Source: Vitis vinifera (Eukaryota > Streptophyta > Magnoliopsida > Vitales > Vitaceae). From it: a stretch of DNA of 64,000 nt. The stretch's first letter is position 1, and each line of letters starts with the position of its first letter. Position numbers and translations under genes: made by a program. The notes beneath the pieces are model-generated. The model worked only from the letters and a program-made list of their open reading frames with translations, did not search any database and had not been told where the DNA came from. The stretch is taken from NCBI RefSeq assembly GCF_030704535.1, contig NC_081813.1, positions 4,239,001 to 4,303,000 of the forward strand. The letters are read 5' to 3'. Positions 23,340 to 36,650 of the stretch are shown here, piece after piece.

Positions 23340-25950
23340 TTAGGTTCCTTAGTGGAAGTTCTAGTAGCTGCATGCCAAGGCATTTGGCACATCAGTCTGC
23401 CCATCTTTTTCTCTTCTTTGTTTTTCTTTAATCTTAGAGAGAACCCATGTAGCAACCTTAATTAACTCTGAAACTTAATTTTCATGGTGAGTAGTGTTAT
23501 AGTACTTGATGCTTCAAATTTAGCTCTTTTATCTCTCCTTGATGTTTGGGAATTGTTATAATTTAACGGCTATTTTTCATGGTGGTAACACATTACTGAC
23601 TCATAAATTAATATCCCTTATTTATCTTTTAAATTAATTATTCTACCTATATAATTTTTTTTTTGCACAATCATGTTTGTCTCGTTTTTTTTCTTTCTAA
23701 TATACTGCCAAAAGTACATCACATTTAATGTCTTTTAATTCCATAACACCAAAGTTTTTAGAATTAATTGGTTAAAAGGGATGAAATAATCTCCATATTT
23801 ATGAATTTAACATTTTCTATGTTTTTCTTTGAAGGGTAACTCATTTTTAACATAAATACCCTTGATTCTTTCAAGTATTTATATGAATGTTTAAAAAAAA
23901 GTTATTTTTACAAGAAAAAAATGAGGACATTTTTTTCCAAAATAAAGGTAAATAAATAAAAAGTTAGATTGCCAAAATTGGGTTTTTAAATACCTTTTTA
24001 ATCAAATAACTCAAGTTTTTATCTCTTTCTCATGTATTAGTGTCCATTTTGTGAAGTAGTTAAATATAAAAATAATGAAATAGTAAATTCATGCGCATTT
24101 TTACTTGTAATTATAATTTTTTTTGTAAAAAAATTAATTGTATTTAATTTTTCCCACAAAGATCATATCTGTCATGTCTTTTACATATTAGTTAAGTAGC
24201 CATTAATTTTTTTTCCTCTTAATTAAATTGGTGAATTATATAAGAATAATTAAACTAATATATTATTTAAGTTTTTCTTCATGTTTCTCAACTATATGTA
24301 TAGCCTAATAATAAAAACCTTACCTCCTTTGGAAAAAAGGTTAATGCTAATGCTAATATAAAAATGCACACCTATTGTTATTCTCTCTTTGTTTAGTCCT
24401 AGTTACCATGGATGCAAAAAACTAGTTAGGATCATTGTGAATATTGTTATAGTATATGTGAGACAAGAATAATTATTTTGCAATAATTAGTTGTTTTGAC
24501 AACTATTAACAGGATCAACCACCCACTTGTTAATTAGGTGATTTTTTTTTAAAAAGTTAAGTAATAGTTTAACTTAAGTGATATTTGTTTTTTAGTTGAA
24601 TAGAAAAAGTCAGAATATTTGATTTTTTTTATTCAATTAAAAGTAACCTGTTAATATTAACTAATATAACTAAAGTGAACTTATTAGCAATAAGTTCAAT
24701 TTAGTTGTATTGATTGATATTAACAGGATACAAGTGATTAACTTTGTACTCAATTAAACCACTCTTCTCTACAAAAGCATTCCATTCTTCATGAGATTTT
24801 ATATTGTTAGACTTAATGCAAATTCATGTTTAATGATGCTTATTTCCTTGACGCTTTAAGAATGTACGTCTAGCAATTCAATCAATAATGGTGTTTTCGA
24901 ATATCTATGTTTCCCTGTTTCTCAAACACCCCCGCCTCGTCTAAAAAACCTAGCTTGTATTGGAAAGTTAAACCCAAAACCATCCATGGCCTTCAACCAC
25001 CATCAAACTCATCGGTGACCTTACTAGCTACCACTTGACAACCTTACCAATGATTATTAGGAGTACCTTTTCGAAGGCACCCAAAAGCATTAATTCACTT
25101 GCATTTTGGGTCACTATATCAAGTAACTTTTCGCATAAGGTAAAGAAATAAAGAAAAAGAAAAAGGATTTGGTTCATGTAGTTTCAAAGCTTGAACTTAG
25201 TCTAGTTTATTGCAGTTTACTGACACGCTACTCGATCTGCTTATGGAATCCCTGTATTTCTACTGGAAAGGTTGATTTTTGGTTCGTTTTTGTGCATTTT
25301 GATCTGAGTTGGAAGTTGGTTTGTGTTTAGGATAGTGTAAAAAAGCTCATTGGATGGAAATGGGGAAGAGGGGCCATTGTAGCTGTGTTCCAGTCTGGTT
25401 CGGGCTTTGAATCTAAATTGCTTTGTTCTTAAAATGAGCCAAGATTTCTAGTTCTTCTAACCTTACTTCGGCATCCCAAAAATAGATTTGATCCATGCTC
25501 CAACCATCACTTCAATCATATATAAAACTTCCACTTTCAAAATCTAGAAAATCATCTTCATTTGATGACAAAATACTATGCTGGCCAACTGTTTTTTAGG
25601 TTCATCTACCAGCAGCACTTTTCAGGGAGAAGTAGAAAGAGTTCAGTTTTTGCGGTTGAAAGAGATCATATGATGCCAAACTCATACTCTTCACCATCCA
25701 TACTACTCAAAGCACACAAGATGGACCACTAGAATGATACACCACAAAAGAACTGAGAAGCCTAGAATGATTGTAATCAACCATTAGTAGAAGATGTTTA
25801 TACTTGAAATTGCTTGAAATCACATTACACTGCTAATAATACTATGACATTATTCTTTCCAATCATCGTTATCTCAGAGATCGGACAGGGTTATTCTATC
25901 AGATTACACATAGGTTCACAATGGTAATACTAGTGGCAGCACTAAGAAAT
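23340..25950. other. Intergenic region between FLZ and coatomer-like locus
   Basis: AT-rich, no coding support, no clear transposon ends or tandem repeats. The beginning is FLZ 3' UTR. Confidence 0.5.
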
Positions 25951-25952
25951 GA

Positions 25953-27561
25953 TCAGCATTCCTTCTTGTCTTCCTTCTCGACCTGAAGGCCCCTGGAATC
26001 CCAACTGTGAGAACTGAGAATTTTTACAATAATTGTTCCTTTGTCATAGCCAATTGCAACCCTGTCCAGAGAACCAATGGCAATGGTAAGAAAAGTGAGC
26101 ATACAAATCCATTTTCCCCCACGCTCAGTGACTGAAAGATCATTTACTATGCATATAAATCTTTGTATGTTTTGAGCATATTAACATTCTTCATCAATAT
26201 ACGACTCAGCTAATATTTACACATGATCTCCATACAGTCATGAAAAATATAGAGTACTAGCAGACCTTAGCAGTGTGATCATCAGAACCAGAGATTAGAT
26301 ATGGTTTAGGGCCACTCATGAAGTAATCAATGCAATTCACCCCTTTTGAATGGCCATCCAAGGTAAAATCTGGAGCAGGAGAGCTCAGATTCCAAATCTG
26401 AAAAAGGTGATATTAATTTCCATCAGATAAATTGCACGTTCACATATATATACTGTGACCAAAAAAATAGTAAAGAAGTATTCATACCTTTATGGTGCCG
26501 TCAAGTGATGCACTTGAAAAGGTGCTGGGGTCTTTGGGATTAAAGGCTACCTGCATCACATAGTGGCCATGTCCCTCAAAGATTTGAGCACACTCCCAAC
26601 CTTTCTCCCAATCCCAAAGCTTTATGAGCATGTCATCAGAAGCCGACAGCACATATGGAAGGGTGGGATGGACTGCAACACTCCTAATGTAATCGGTATG
26701 TGCCTCAAATTCTGCAACCTTAACCATTGTATCATAGTTGAAGACTCGGATAAACTTGTCATCAGCTCCGGTAATAACCCATTGTTTGGTTGCTATGAAC
26801 TTTGCAGACCTAACTGCAAACCCAAATTCAATGTTAAACAACAGTAATGACCTTGCCTAGAAGAGATAAGTAAGAAAATATATAGGCTTTGTTGCAGAAG
26901 TGTTTTCGAAAACATTTCTGAAAAACGATTTTTGGAACTCCGATGTTCTGGAAAACAAAAATCTATTTAAAAACCTTAAAATATTCTTTTTACATTCTCT
27001 TTTATGAAAATTAAAAAATGTTTTTTATTTTCTAATTGTCAAAAAATAGGCTTATGCATTCACATATTGTTTTGTACATAGAATGAGAGATGGGAAAACA
27101 TATGATGTAGAAAATATTGAATAGGTGGTGTTCATGTACCTGGTGATTCAGTGACCTTGAAAGACTTTACCAGTTCCTGGAATTGCACCCAAGAGTAAGC
27201 AATAATATTGCATAAAGAATTTGTATCAAGTTATGAAATGATGAATCACATTTCTTTAATTTTCTCGGTTCTCATGACAAAGATTGTCATGGGAGCCAAG
27301 TAAAGATCGATGTTGAAAAATCCGAAATCCACACAGTTCCTTACCTGAGAATGGTAGTCCCAGATACACACAGTTCCCGAATACAGACTTGCCAAAATCC
27401 TGGAGGAAGTATCATGCAACATGCTTCCTCAGTAAAACAAAAACTTTCTTGACATTGAAAGCTTCGGAAATTAAAGCAACTGATCATCATGGCTCTTACC
27501 ATGGTTCTGTGGGATGTACATCCAGAGATTTTACTCTTTCTGACTGTTGAACTTGTTCTTT
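25953..27561 (-). pseudogene. Truncated coatomer beta' (COPB2, WD40) gene copy
   Basis: On the minus strand six exon-like blocks follow the coatomer beta' N-terminal WD40 propeller. They are 27500-27561 (SERVKSLDVHPTEPW), 27345-27399 (ILASLYSGTVCIWDYHSQ), 27140-27176 (ELVKSFKVTESP), 26488-26813 ([20 protein letters not shown] onward), 26266-26397 (ending GSDDHTAK) and 25953-26061 (VAIGYDKGTIIVK). The first five join in phase with canonical sites. The sixth does not. It needs an incoming phase of 2, but exon five ends in phase 0, so the spliced frame meets TGA within six codons. In intact homologues at least one exon (roughly 70 residues) separates the two, so it appears deleted. The large C-terminal solenoid is also absent, and no start exon was found upstream. 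Full-length proteins are about 900 residues and coat Golgi COPI vesicles. This copy is probably non-functional, or at most encodes a short WD40 fragment. Confidence 0.78.
26880..27060. other. AT-rich MITE-like insertion in an intron of the coatomer copy
   Basis: The sequence around GTTTTCGAAAACATTTCTG and the TTTTCTAATTGTC block resembles members of MITE family 1, but end definition is poor. It sits in the intron between the third and fourth exon blocks. Confidence 0.25.
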
Positions 27562-29608
27562 CTGACCAAGAAAACAATTACATACTGTCAGCATGTTGAT
27601 TCAACTTTGATATTCAACCTACTTGATTGGAAGTTAAATTTAGGCTCAATTAGTTGCAATCAACCAAACAATAGTACTAAGTTGTGGCCCAAACAATTTC
27701 ATTTATTAGACCAACTTTTCTCCTATCCTTTTTTTCTTTTTTCACCACGTTTGGTAAAGACTAAAATTTTCCGAGAAAATGATGGATATTGTAAGTTGAA
27801 ATACAAGGCTAGAATGAGAGTGCTCTAAAAAAAGGGTATTGAAAAGGTAAATATTCTTGAAAGTAACCTAGAAAAGATGAAAGGCTAGTCAATATTTAAA
27901 GAATAGATTAGGAATTGCATTGTCATGTTGTGATACTTCTTAATTTGAATGTAATTGTACATTTTGGAGTATGGATACAAAAAAACTCGTATCTCATCGT
28001 CTTGACTAAAAATTCTCCTCTTAATTTCCCCATGCCAAAAATTAAGGACTTACATTTACAACAAATCTCTTCATAATTGTAGCAACCAACCCACTCCCTT
28101 TCATATGGATGAAAGGCTCATACATGTATAATGTATGAAACTTGCGATGTCACAATAATTTCGTGGGAGATAACTTTCTCAAACACTCTGCTTTGCCTTA
28201 TTTATTTATTATTATCAAATAAACTTATTAGGTAAAGGAAAACAAAAATTTTGAATTTTATTTAATTTAACATATACAAAAAAGAGGGGTGAGCTTAAAC
28301 TAGAGTTGTTTCAAACTCCAACATATGCATAGTTGAATTTTCTTATATGGAATCTGAAGTCATGCTATTATTACTTAATATTCATATTTTATATGGTGAA
28401 GACATAGTATATTTCTTTTTATCAGATAAAAAACTCATTGACGCCAAAAGTGAGGATTCGCTAGACATTTGGTAATTGTTCCACTGATTAGGATAAAAGA
28501 TCCCATTGACGCAGCTAATCATAGATATATTGTATATACCTCTAGTGATACAAATTGTGTACGATCATAAATAGCTAAAAATGAAAAAAAAAAAAAAAAA
28601 AGAGAAGGCATTTCAATAGATCCAATTGGTATTTTTCTTCATTAATCTTTACAAGTAAATTACATATGAATTTTTCTATCCACAATCAAAGGCTTAGTGA
28701 TACTTCTTTTTGTTTCATAGGAATAGCCTCTCGAGTCTCGAAAATACCTACTTCATTATCATTTGTAACGGGGGTGATGAAAATATAAAAATGAAAATAA
28801 GAAAATAAAACCACCTTGACAAAATAGTCATGTATAAAATTCATTGTTATTTGATTACTTGAATGAAAGCATTCTATCTTACTTTCTATTGTGCATTAAG
28901 AAATAGTTGAGAAGGATCATTTATTACAATTTTTGGAGCAAGAATCTACCCATCCTTTCATTTCGGTACGAGCATAATTGGATCATTTGTTGCAGTTCTT
29001 GGAGCATGAATCTACACATTTTGTCATTTCATTACCTGCAAATTTACCAATGTTGGATGTGAGAATAATATACCATGGGAGTAAAAATCTATATTTGCAA
29101 CACTATGTTTTAAAATCTATTTTATAAGAAATTTATATCTAAAATATTTGAAAGGTTTTTCTTTGATCTCAATTTCAATCCAAGGTGCCCTAAATTTCTA
29201 AATAAAATTGTTAACATGCTTGTTGAAAGTATCACTTACCTATCAAAATTTTAAGATTAATTTATAATGACTCACACCCAATCGTGTAGAAATTATTGTA
29301 TCTGAGCCCAAATAGATCATCATGACTTTAAAATGTGTTTATATAGTTCTAAAAACTCTCTTCCCTTATCACAATCACTCCTATCCGATATGAAATATCA
29401 CAATTACTACCATTCGATATGAAATATTATAATCACCTCTATGTAAATATAATGTCTCTCCTCATTGTTGTGTTTTATAGGATTGCAAGGTCAAACAAAC
29501 AGATATCCAAAGGATTGTAAGGTCAAACAAACACATATCCAAAGGATTGTAGAACCAAACAAATCATAACACTTAGAAACTTCAAATAAATAAACCCCTT
29601 TTCTAGAG

Positions 29609-29946
29609 TTAGAAACTTCTTTTCCAAAGGATTTGGATATCACATCTATCCTTGTCAAGAAAAATGCAAAGGACGATGGCTAAGTTGATGTTTTGGTACC
29701 TGACACAACATTGTTGCAATTGGAATTTGCACAACCAAGAGTACAATCCAAGGCTGGTTTTGAAAGAGATGGTGGTATGCAGGTTTCCTAACATCGACTC
29801 ATACACTGATAAACAAATCTAGCATCAAAGCATCTCTCTTCACATTCCTTTGTGCAATTCGGGCTTTCAAATTGTTCTGTGGCTCCGATAAACATCATCA
29901 ATATTATAGCCATTCCCACAAGTTTGTTTGCATCACTTGTCTCCAT
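29609..29946 (-). pseudogene. Thionin-like cysteine-rich secreted peptide, nonsense-mutated copy
   Basis: The minus-strand frame from ATG 29944-29946 begins METSDANKLVGMAIILMM, a signal-peptide-like start parallel to the intact copy at 39006-39266. It keeps the CX3CX3C spacing, then has an in-frame TAG just after a conserved Cys (about 29790), where the sister gene has a Leu codon. Downstream of the stop the frame stays open and similar to the sister to its end (PPSLSKPALDCTLGCANSNC). A TATATA element lies at 30014-30020, in the same place as in the intact copy. Translation would end in the middle of the cysteine-rich domain, so it is called a pseudogene. Stop readthrough is unlikely but not excluded. 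Confidence 0.8.
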
Positions 29947-30461
29947 AGTTGCTCTTCTCTGCAATCTTGTTTCTCTATTCTATGATCTATGAACATTTAA
30001 ACAAGTCATTCACTTATATAGGCCTCTCAAACAACTAGTTCTTCATGCGAAAGATGTTGACTATGGAAGCATATCTGTTAAGAAATGAAAGGAAATTTGA
30101 CCTAAATTGCATTTTGTTATCAAGAAGAAAATGAAAGTAAATATTAATTTATATTCTATAATTATTCAAATTCCATGTTTACTTCAAATAAAAGCCAAAA
30201 AAATTATAAAGGTAATGTAATGTAGATTTATCTACAATCAATTAAATTCTTTTTTTTTTGGGATATATTATGTCTATTTATGACAACAAAATTAATCCTC
30301 ATATTTTGCATTTAATTTATTATGAGAAGTTTTGAGGGCATTTACCAAAACTCTCTATAAATCCATACATTTTTTTTCCTTTTTTTTTTTTATAAAAAAT
30401 TTGCATATAACATCTGTTAAGAAAATAAAAGAAAATTTTACCTAAATTACATTTTATTATC

Positions 30462-30473
<12 letters not shown>

Positions 30474-30555
<82 letters not shown>
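30474..30555. repeat. Compound CT/TA microsatellite
   Basis: A CT run (30474-30519) changes directly into a TA run (30519-30555). It separates two diverged copies of a local repeat of about 170 bp (about 30130-30330 and 30556-30735). Confidence 0.95.
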
Positions 30556-30557
<2 letters not shown>

Positions 30558-31567
30558 AAAGAAAATATTAATTTAATTATATTCTATAATTATTCAAGTT
30601 CAACGTTTATTTCAAATAAAAGCAAAAAAAATTATAAATGTAACGTAGATTAGTCTACAATCATTTTTTTTTGAGATATATTATGTCTAAAAAGTGATCC
30701 TCATATTTTGCATCTAATTTATTATGAGAAGTTTGAACGAATCTACCAACTTATGTTTTTATATTTCAAATAAAATAAAATATAATTAAAAATAATAAAT
30801 AAATAAATAATTTGTAGCTTTTCATAGGTTGTTTCCCCCTTAATCCATGCTAATTCTACTATTTTTAGGTTAGTATTTTCTAATTATCAAAGTTTAATTT
30901 TAATCAATTTAAACCTTACTTACATCAATCTAAGCTTAGATCAGATAGGTTAACCCCATCCAAATTATGGTCCAATAAGGGTAGTGTCCTTGACCTCTTT
31001 TATCATCTACTTATCCAAAATTCTAACCACTTTTTAAATTCTTATTACTTATTTTTTTTCTCCTTAAATCATTTTCATTTCTTCCAACCATTTAGTTTAA
31101 AAGTTTATATCCAAAATGAAATAAAAGTTAAAAAGATGAAAAATGAATACCCTACCACTTTGACTTCTCCTTTTATTTCCTTCCTATTTCCATTTTTTTT
31201 CAACTTATGTCTTCTAGGTTTCTAAATTAAAACATAAAAAAGGTAAAGAAAAAAAGAAAAAAGAAAAAAAAAAAGAGTGGTCATGGTTGCATGTCCTATA
31301 ACTATTGATCATGGTAGTATGTCCTGAAACTATTGGCCATGGTAGCATATTAAACCAAATTGAATATGGTTCATATATATATATCTATATGCTTAATTAA
31401 TTATCATGCATGTCTATTCTTCATGACTTAGAAGGCGTGCATGGCATAAGAATGAAATTTGTCTGTCCTTGGTCCTTTTTTGCACCATGTTTGGTAAGGA
31501 CTACAATTTTTTCGGGAAAATGATGAATATTGTAAGTTGAAATCCAAGGTCGGGATAAGCATACTAA

Positions 31568-31893
31568 GGCTATGTTTGGTTCCCGGAAAGTACAAAGGAA
31601 AGAAAAAAAATGCTAAGGAAAATGATTTTCTCATGTTTGGTTGTCCTATGAAAAATATCAAAGAAAATCAAATATAATTAAAACTAATTAAAAACTTATG
31701 TATTTTTAAATTATTTAATCTTTATATTGATGAGTTAAAATAAATAAAATGAGTTTGAAGTAACAAAAAAAATAATTTATCAACTTTTAATCTATTTTTT
31801 TATTTTCCTTTACTTTTTCTTTCCTTCTACTTTTCCTTTGTATTTTCTTTCTATCGCATTTTCCCTCAAATTTTCTAGGAACCAAACATAGCC
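31568..31893. mobile_element. Harbinger/Tourist-type MITE (326 bp)
   Basis: It begins GGCTATGTTTGGTTCC and ends GGAACCAAACATAGCC, a near-perfect terminal inverted repeat. It is flanked by the 3-bp duplication TAA (31565-31567 and 31894-31896), the PIF/Harbinger signature. No coding sequence. It is inserted in unit 2 only, since unit 1 lacks it at the corresponding point near 27820. Confidence 0.88.
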
Positions 31894-32294
31894 TAAAAAA
31901 ATAAATGTTTTGAAAAGGTATATGTGCTCAAAAAGTAAACTTGAAAAGATGAAAAACTAATCGATAATTAAAGGATAAATTAGGATTTGCATTGTGATGT
32001 GAAGATGCTTCTTAATTTGAATGTAATTATACATTTTATAGTATGGAAACAAAAAACTTCCATCTCATGATCTTTTCTAAAAATCATCTTCTTAATTTTC
32101 ATGTGCCTAAAATAAAGGATTTGTATCTCTAACAAATCTCTTCATAATTTACTTTCTTGTTTGCATTTTATTTATTAAATAAATATGTTGGCCAATGAAA
32201 AGAAATTAAAAATTTGAATTTTATTTAATTAATTGTATAAAAGGGGAAGAGTAAAGTAAAAATAGAATTGTTTCAAACTCCAAACCTCTATCTA

Positions 32295-32297
<3 letters not shown>

Positions 32298-32334
<37 letters not shown>
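32298..32334. repeat. TA dinucleotide microsatellite
   Basis: A pure TA run just upstream of the Copia insertion site. Confidence 0.9.
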
Positions 32335-32337
<3 letters not shown>

Positions 32338-32393
32338 TAAATATGTCCTGTAGGAATAGGCCCTAAAAAATATCGGCTTCATTCTCATTTGTA

Positions 32394-32971
32394 TGTAGGA
32401 AGAGTGTAAATAATTTTTTATTTTATTTTATTCTATTAGTATTATATTTTTGGGAAGAATTCTATTGAGAATTATTTTTATTTTATTTTATTTTATTAGT
32501 CTTATATTTTTGGGAAGAGTCCTACTAAGATTGTGCTAGTAGAGTCCCATTGCATTTCTAAGTAGAATCTCCTTCCACTTTGAGTCATATTCTAATTACA
32601 AGTAGAGTCCAATTGGGACTATGTTAGTGACCTATAAAAGCAGGTCACTCCTCACTCTCTAAATACGAATACCAAATTTTCAGAGAATTTTTTCAGAGAG
32701 TATTTTCATACATTTATCTAGAGAAATTTTTTCAAAACCCGAGTTGTACACATCTCGCTTAGAAAGTGCACCCAAGGTGAGATCTGACTGTTGAATCCTG
32801 GAGGTAGACCACTGTTACCCTAGTGCACTGAGTTCGTCTTAAAGGAGGGTAGATCTATTTCAAGGACAGTGTTTGTCACGCCTCAGTCAATAAGTTTTTC
32901 TTCGTATTAATTCTATTATTTGTTTATGTCTTTTGGGTTAGTTATTTGTTTCCATACCCTTAAATCTAACA
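32394..32971 (+). repeat. Copia 5' LTR
   Basis: 578 bp, beginning TG and ending CA. CCTATAAAAGCAGGTCAC near 32630 contains a TATA box, with the likely transcription start about 30 bases later. Confidence 0.9.
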
Positions 32972-32989
32972 ATCTTGAAATATATCCAA

Positions 32990-35900
32990 ATGGAAGTTTC
33001 CCTAGTTCATACTCGTCTTGACACATCTAAAGTTGATCCCTTCAACGGGACATTCTTTAAGATATGGCAGGAAAAGGTTTTCTCTGCTATTTATGTAGTG
33101 AACTTGGGACGCATTTTGATTGACCCAAAACCAGAGGATGGTTCTCATTTGTTACCAACTTGGGAAACTGGAAATAAACAAGTTAGGCATGCTATTCTGA
33201 GTACCATTTCTAATGAATTTTTTTTATATTTATTGTCAATTTAAAGTTGCAAAAGAAATTTGGGATGCAATGAATAAAAAATATATTTTGGAATATGCAG
33301 GAACTCAGAAATATGTCATAGGGAATTTTAGATATTTCCAAATGACTGAGGATAGAGATGTATCATCTCAAATCCATGACTACCACTTGTTGATTAATGA
33401 CTTAGCTATTGAAGACATTAAATTACTCGAACCTTTTGTGGCTGATTATTTAGTTGAGACTCTTCCAGAGTCTTAAAAAACTCCAAAAATAACATGAAAC
33501 ATAAAAGGAAACAGATGTCCCTAGAGGATGTCATAATCCATATTAAGATTGAGGAACAAAATCGAAATACGGACAATGTTGAGAAAACTAAAGAATTGTC
33601 TTCTAAGGCTAATGTAGTAGAAAAAAACCCTAAACCCAAAAACAGTAGGTCCAGGAAACAAAACTCTAGGACCAAGCCTAATGCATCAAACAAGGTCCAA
33701 AACTCAACTATTAAAAAATGGGGTAATTGTTTTGTCTATGGCAAGTATGGACACCATGCAACTCAATGTCGCTATGGGAAGAAAACTAAGAAGTCCAATT
33801 CAAAAGCAAATCTGGCAGAGACAGAGGTGATCACAATAGTAATCTTCTCTGAGGTGAGCATGGTCACCAATATGAAGGACTGGGTAGTAGACTCTAGGGC
33901 TACTAGGCACATCTATGGGAATAGAAGTGCATTTACTTCCTATACCACTGTAAAGGAAGGAGAAGAACAAGTGTTCATGGGCAATTCTAGATCTACTCTA
34001 GTGATTGGCAAATTGAAAGTTCTTCTTAAGCTAACCTCCGGAAAAGTGCTTGCCCTCAGTGATGTTCTTCATGTGCCAGATATCCATTGGAACTTGGTGT
34101 CAGTATCTCTACTTGGAAAAGCAGGAGTGAAGATCTTGTTTGATTATGATAAAATAGTTTGAACCAAGAATAATGCATTTGTGGGAAAAAACTATTATAG
34201 TCAGGGTTTATTTATGTTGAATGTTTATGATATTATCAATAATAATGCATCTTCTTCTTTTGCTTACATAGTTGATTCTTGTGATATATGAAAAAAATTA
34301 TTGAATTGAGTTTAATCCCTAAATTGTACTTAGAAAACCATGGAAAATGTGAATTTTGTGTATGATCTAAAACCACAAAGAAATCTTGCCAATTAGTTGA
34401 AAGAGAATCAGATCTACTAAGCTTAATACACAGTGACTTAGGAGACCTAAAAAATACAATGACTAGTGGTGATAAACAATTCTACATAACTTTCATAGAT
34501 GACTATTCAAGGTATACAAGCGTATAACTTTTGAGAAACAAAGATGAAACAAAAGATGCTTTCATCAAGTATAAAAATGAAGTGGAAAATCAACTAAGTA
34601 AGAAAATTAAAAGGCTTAGAACTTATAGGAGAGAAGAGTATGAGTCCAACCCCTTTAATTCTTTTTGTGAAGATTATGGGATCATTCACGAAACTACTCC
34701 TCTTTATTCCCTTGAGTCTAATGGAGTAGCAGAAAGGAAAAATAGGACCTTAAAAGAAATGATGAATGCAATGTTGGTAAGTTCAGGAGCACCCTTGAAC
34801 TTGTGGAGGGAAGCTATCCTATACACATGTCATATTCAAAATAGAATACCTTACAAAAAAACTGGTGAAACTTCTTATGAGTTGTGGAAGGGTTATGCAC
34901 CTAATATAACATACCTGAAAGTGTGGGGGTGTTTAGCTAAAGTTCTTCTCCCTGAACCTAAAAAATGAAAAGTAGGTCCTAAAACCTTTAATGCAATGTT
35001 CGTTGGCTATGCTGAGAATAGTGTGACATATAGGTTTTTTGTTACTAAGTTAGAAAACAGTCTTGTAGATGTCAATAATATAATAGAAACAAAGAATGCA
35101 AGTTTCTTTGAAAACATCTTTCCTATGAAACTAAATGGTGAACAACAAGTTCTATAAACAAGTAAAGATAAGTCTATTGAACCTTCTAAATTTGAACGTA
35201 GAAGGAGTAAAAGAGATAGGAAATAAACAAACCTTGGAGATGGTTTCTACACCTTCCTAATAGATGAGGACCCTAGATCCTACAAAGAAGCTATAACTTC
35301 TCCTAATGCACCATTCTGGAAGGAGGTCATTAACAGTGAAATCAAATCAATCATGTATAACCATACATGGGAGTTAGTAGATTTACCTTCTGGTGCAAAG
35401 ACTATTACTTGTAAGTGGATGTTTAAAAGAAATTTAAAACAAGATGGGTCCATAGAGAAGTATAAAGCTCGTTTAGTTGCCAAAGGCTTTAAACAAAGGA
35501 ATGATGTAGATTACTTTGACGCCTTTGCCCCTGTGACTAGAATAACATCAATTAAAGTATTGATCACTCTAGATTTCATTCATAATTTGGTGATACACCA
35601 AATGGATGTCAAGACTGCATTCTTGAATGAGGATTTGGAAGAGGAAATTTATATGGAACAACCTGAGGGTTGTATAGTTCCAAGGAAGGAGAAAAAGGTG
35701 TGTAAGTTAGTTAAATCACTATATGAGTTAAAACAAGCTCCCAAACAATGGCACAACAAGTTTGATTATGTGTTAGTAACTAATATATATTCCATTAATA
35801 ATGTTGATAAGTGTATTTACAGCAAGTATGAGAATAACATATGTGTAGTCATCTACTTTTATGTTGATGATATGTTGATCTTTGGAACTAGCCTAGAGGT

Positions 35901-36650
35901 TGTGTGTGAGACCAAGAAATTCCTAAGTTCTAAGTTTGATATGAAAACCTAGGAGATTTAGAGGTGATTCTAGGAATTAAAATAACTAGAACACCTAATG
36001 GGCTTAAACTTTCTCAAGAACACTATGTTCAAAAGATCCTAAGGAAGTTTGAACACTTTGATTGTAAACCAGTGTCAACTCCTTATGATCCTAACTCACA
36101 ATTGAAGAAAAATAGAGAACATAGTGTTACCCAAATAGAGTATGCTTAGATCATATGAAGCCTAATGTACTTAATGAACTGTACCAGACTTGACATTGCT
36201 TATGCAGTAGGTAGATTGAGTTGGTACACCCAAAGTCCTAATCAGGACCATTGGATTGTTGTTCGTAGAGTCCTTAAGTATTTGAGAGACACCATTAACT
36301 ATAGTTTGTGCTTTAGTGGATTTCCAAGTGTCCTTGAAAGATTTAGTGATGCAAATTGGATCTCGGATTCAGATAAGATTAAATCCACTAGTGGATATGT
36401 TTTCATTCTTGGTGGAAGTGCAGTTTCTTATAAGTCTACCAAGCAAACTTGCATTACTCGGTCTACTATGGAGGCTGAGTTTATTGCCTTATAAAATGCA
36501 AGTTCTGAGGTTTAGTGGCATAGAAACCTCTTAGCAGATATCCCTTTATGGACGAGACCAACCCTGTTTGTGTCTATGCGTTGTGATAGCCAAGCTGCAA
36601 TTTCTAAGGCTAAAAGTAAAATATTTAATGGGAAGAACAAACATATACGC
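32990..36650 (+). pseudogene. Copia Gag-Pol polyprotein pseudogene
   Basis: Blocks in order are Gag from ATG 32990 (VDPFNGTFFKIWQEKVF), broken by TAA at 33241; a CCHC zinc knuckle (about 33724) in which the second Cys is Tyr; protease WVVDSRATRH (about 33880) with Arg where the active site has Gly; and integrase (about 34400-34970) in which the second catalytic Asp is replaced by Tyr (RTYRREEY) while VAERKNRTL keeps the Glu. Reverse transcriptase follows (35353-35950) with YVDDMLIFG intact, then RNase H (36165-36650). Stops also occur near 34160, 34290, 34966, 35157, 35950, 36147 and 36492. It cannot encode an active polyprotein. Confidence 0.9.

Larger units (their letters stand above)
27725..31430. 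repeat. Tandem segmental duplication, unit 1 (about 3.7 kb)
   Basis: This unit aligns along its length with the unit starting near 31465. Matching landmarks are TTTGGTAAAGACTAAAATTT (27752) with TTTGGTAAGGACTACAATTT (31490), TTCTTAATTTGAATGTAATT (27938 and 32010), the block around GGAGCATGAATCTACACAT (29000 and 38198), the cysteine-rich gene (29609-29946 and 39006-39266), GGGATATATTATGTC (30261 and 39755), and ATTCTACTATTTTTAGGTTA (30853 and 47166). It is a direct, tandem arrangement. Unit 1 has no large insertion. Confidence 0.8.

Noticed and set aside
26482-26841. A complete small WD40 protein
   Set aside because: It is only one exon of the coatomer beta' copy, with splice sites at 26488 and 26813.
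33418-33693. 91-aa minus-strand ORF
   Set aside because: It is antisense to the Copia Gag region.
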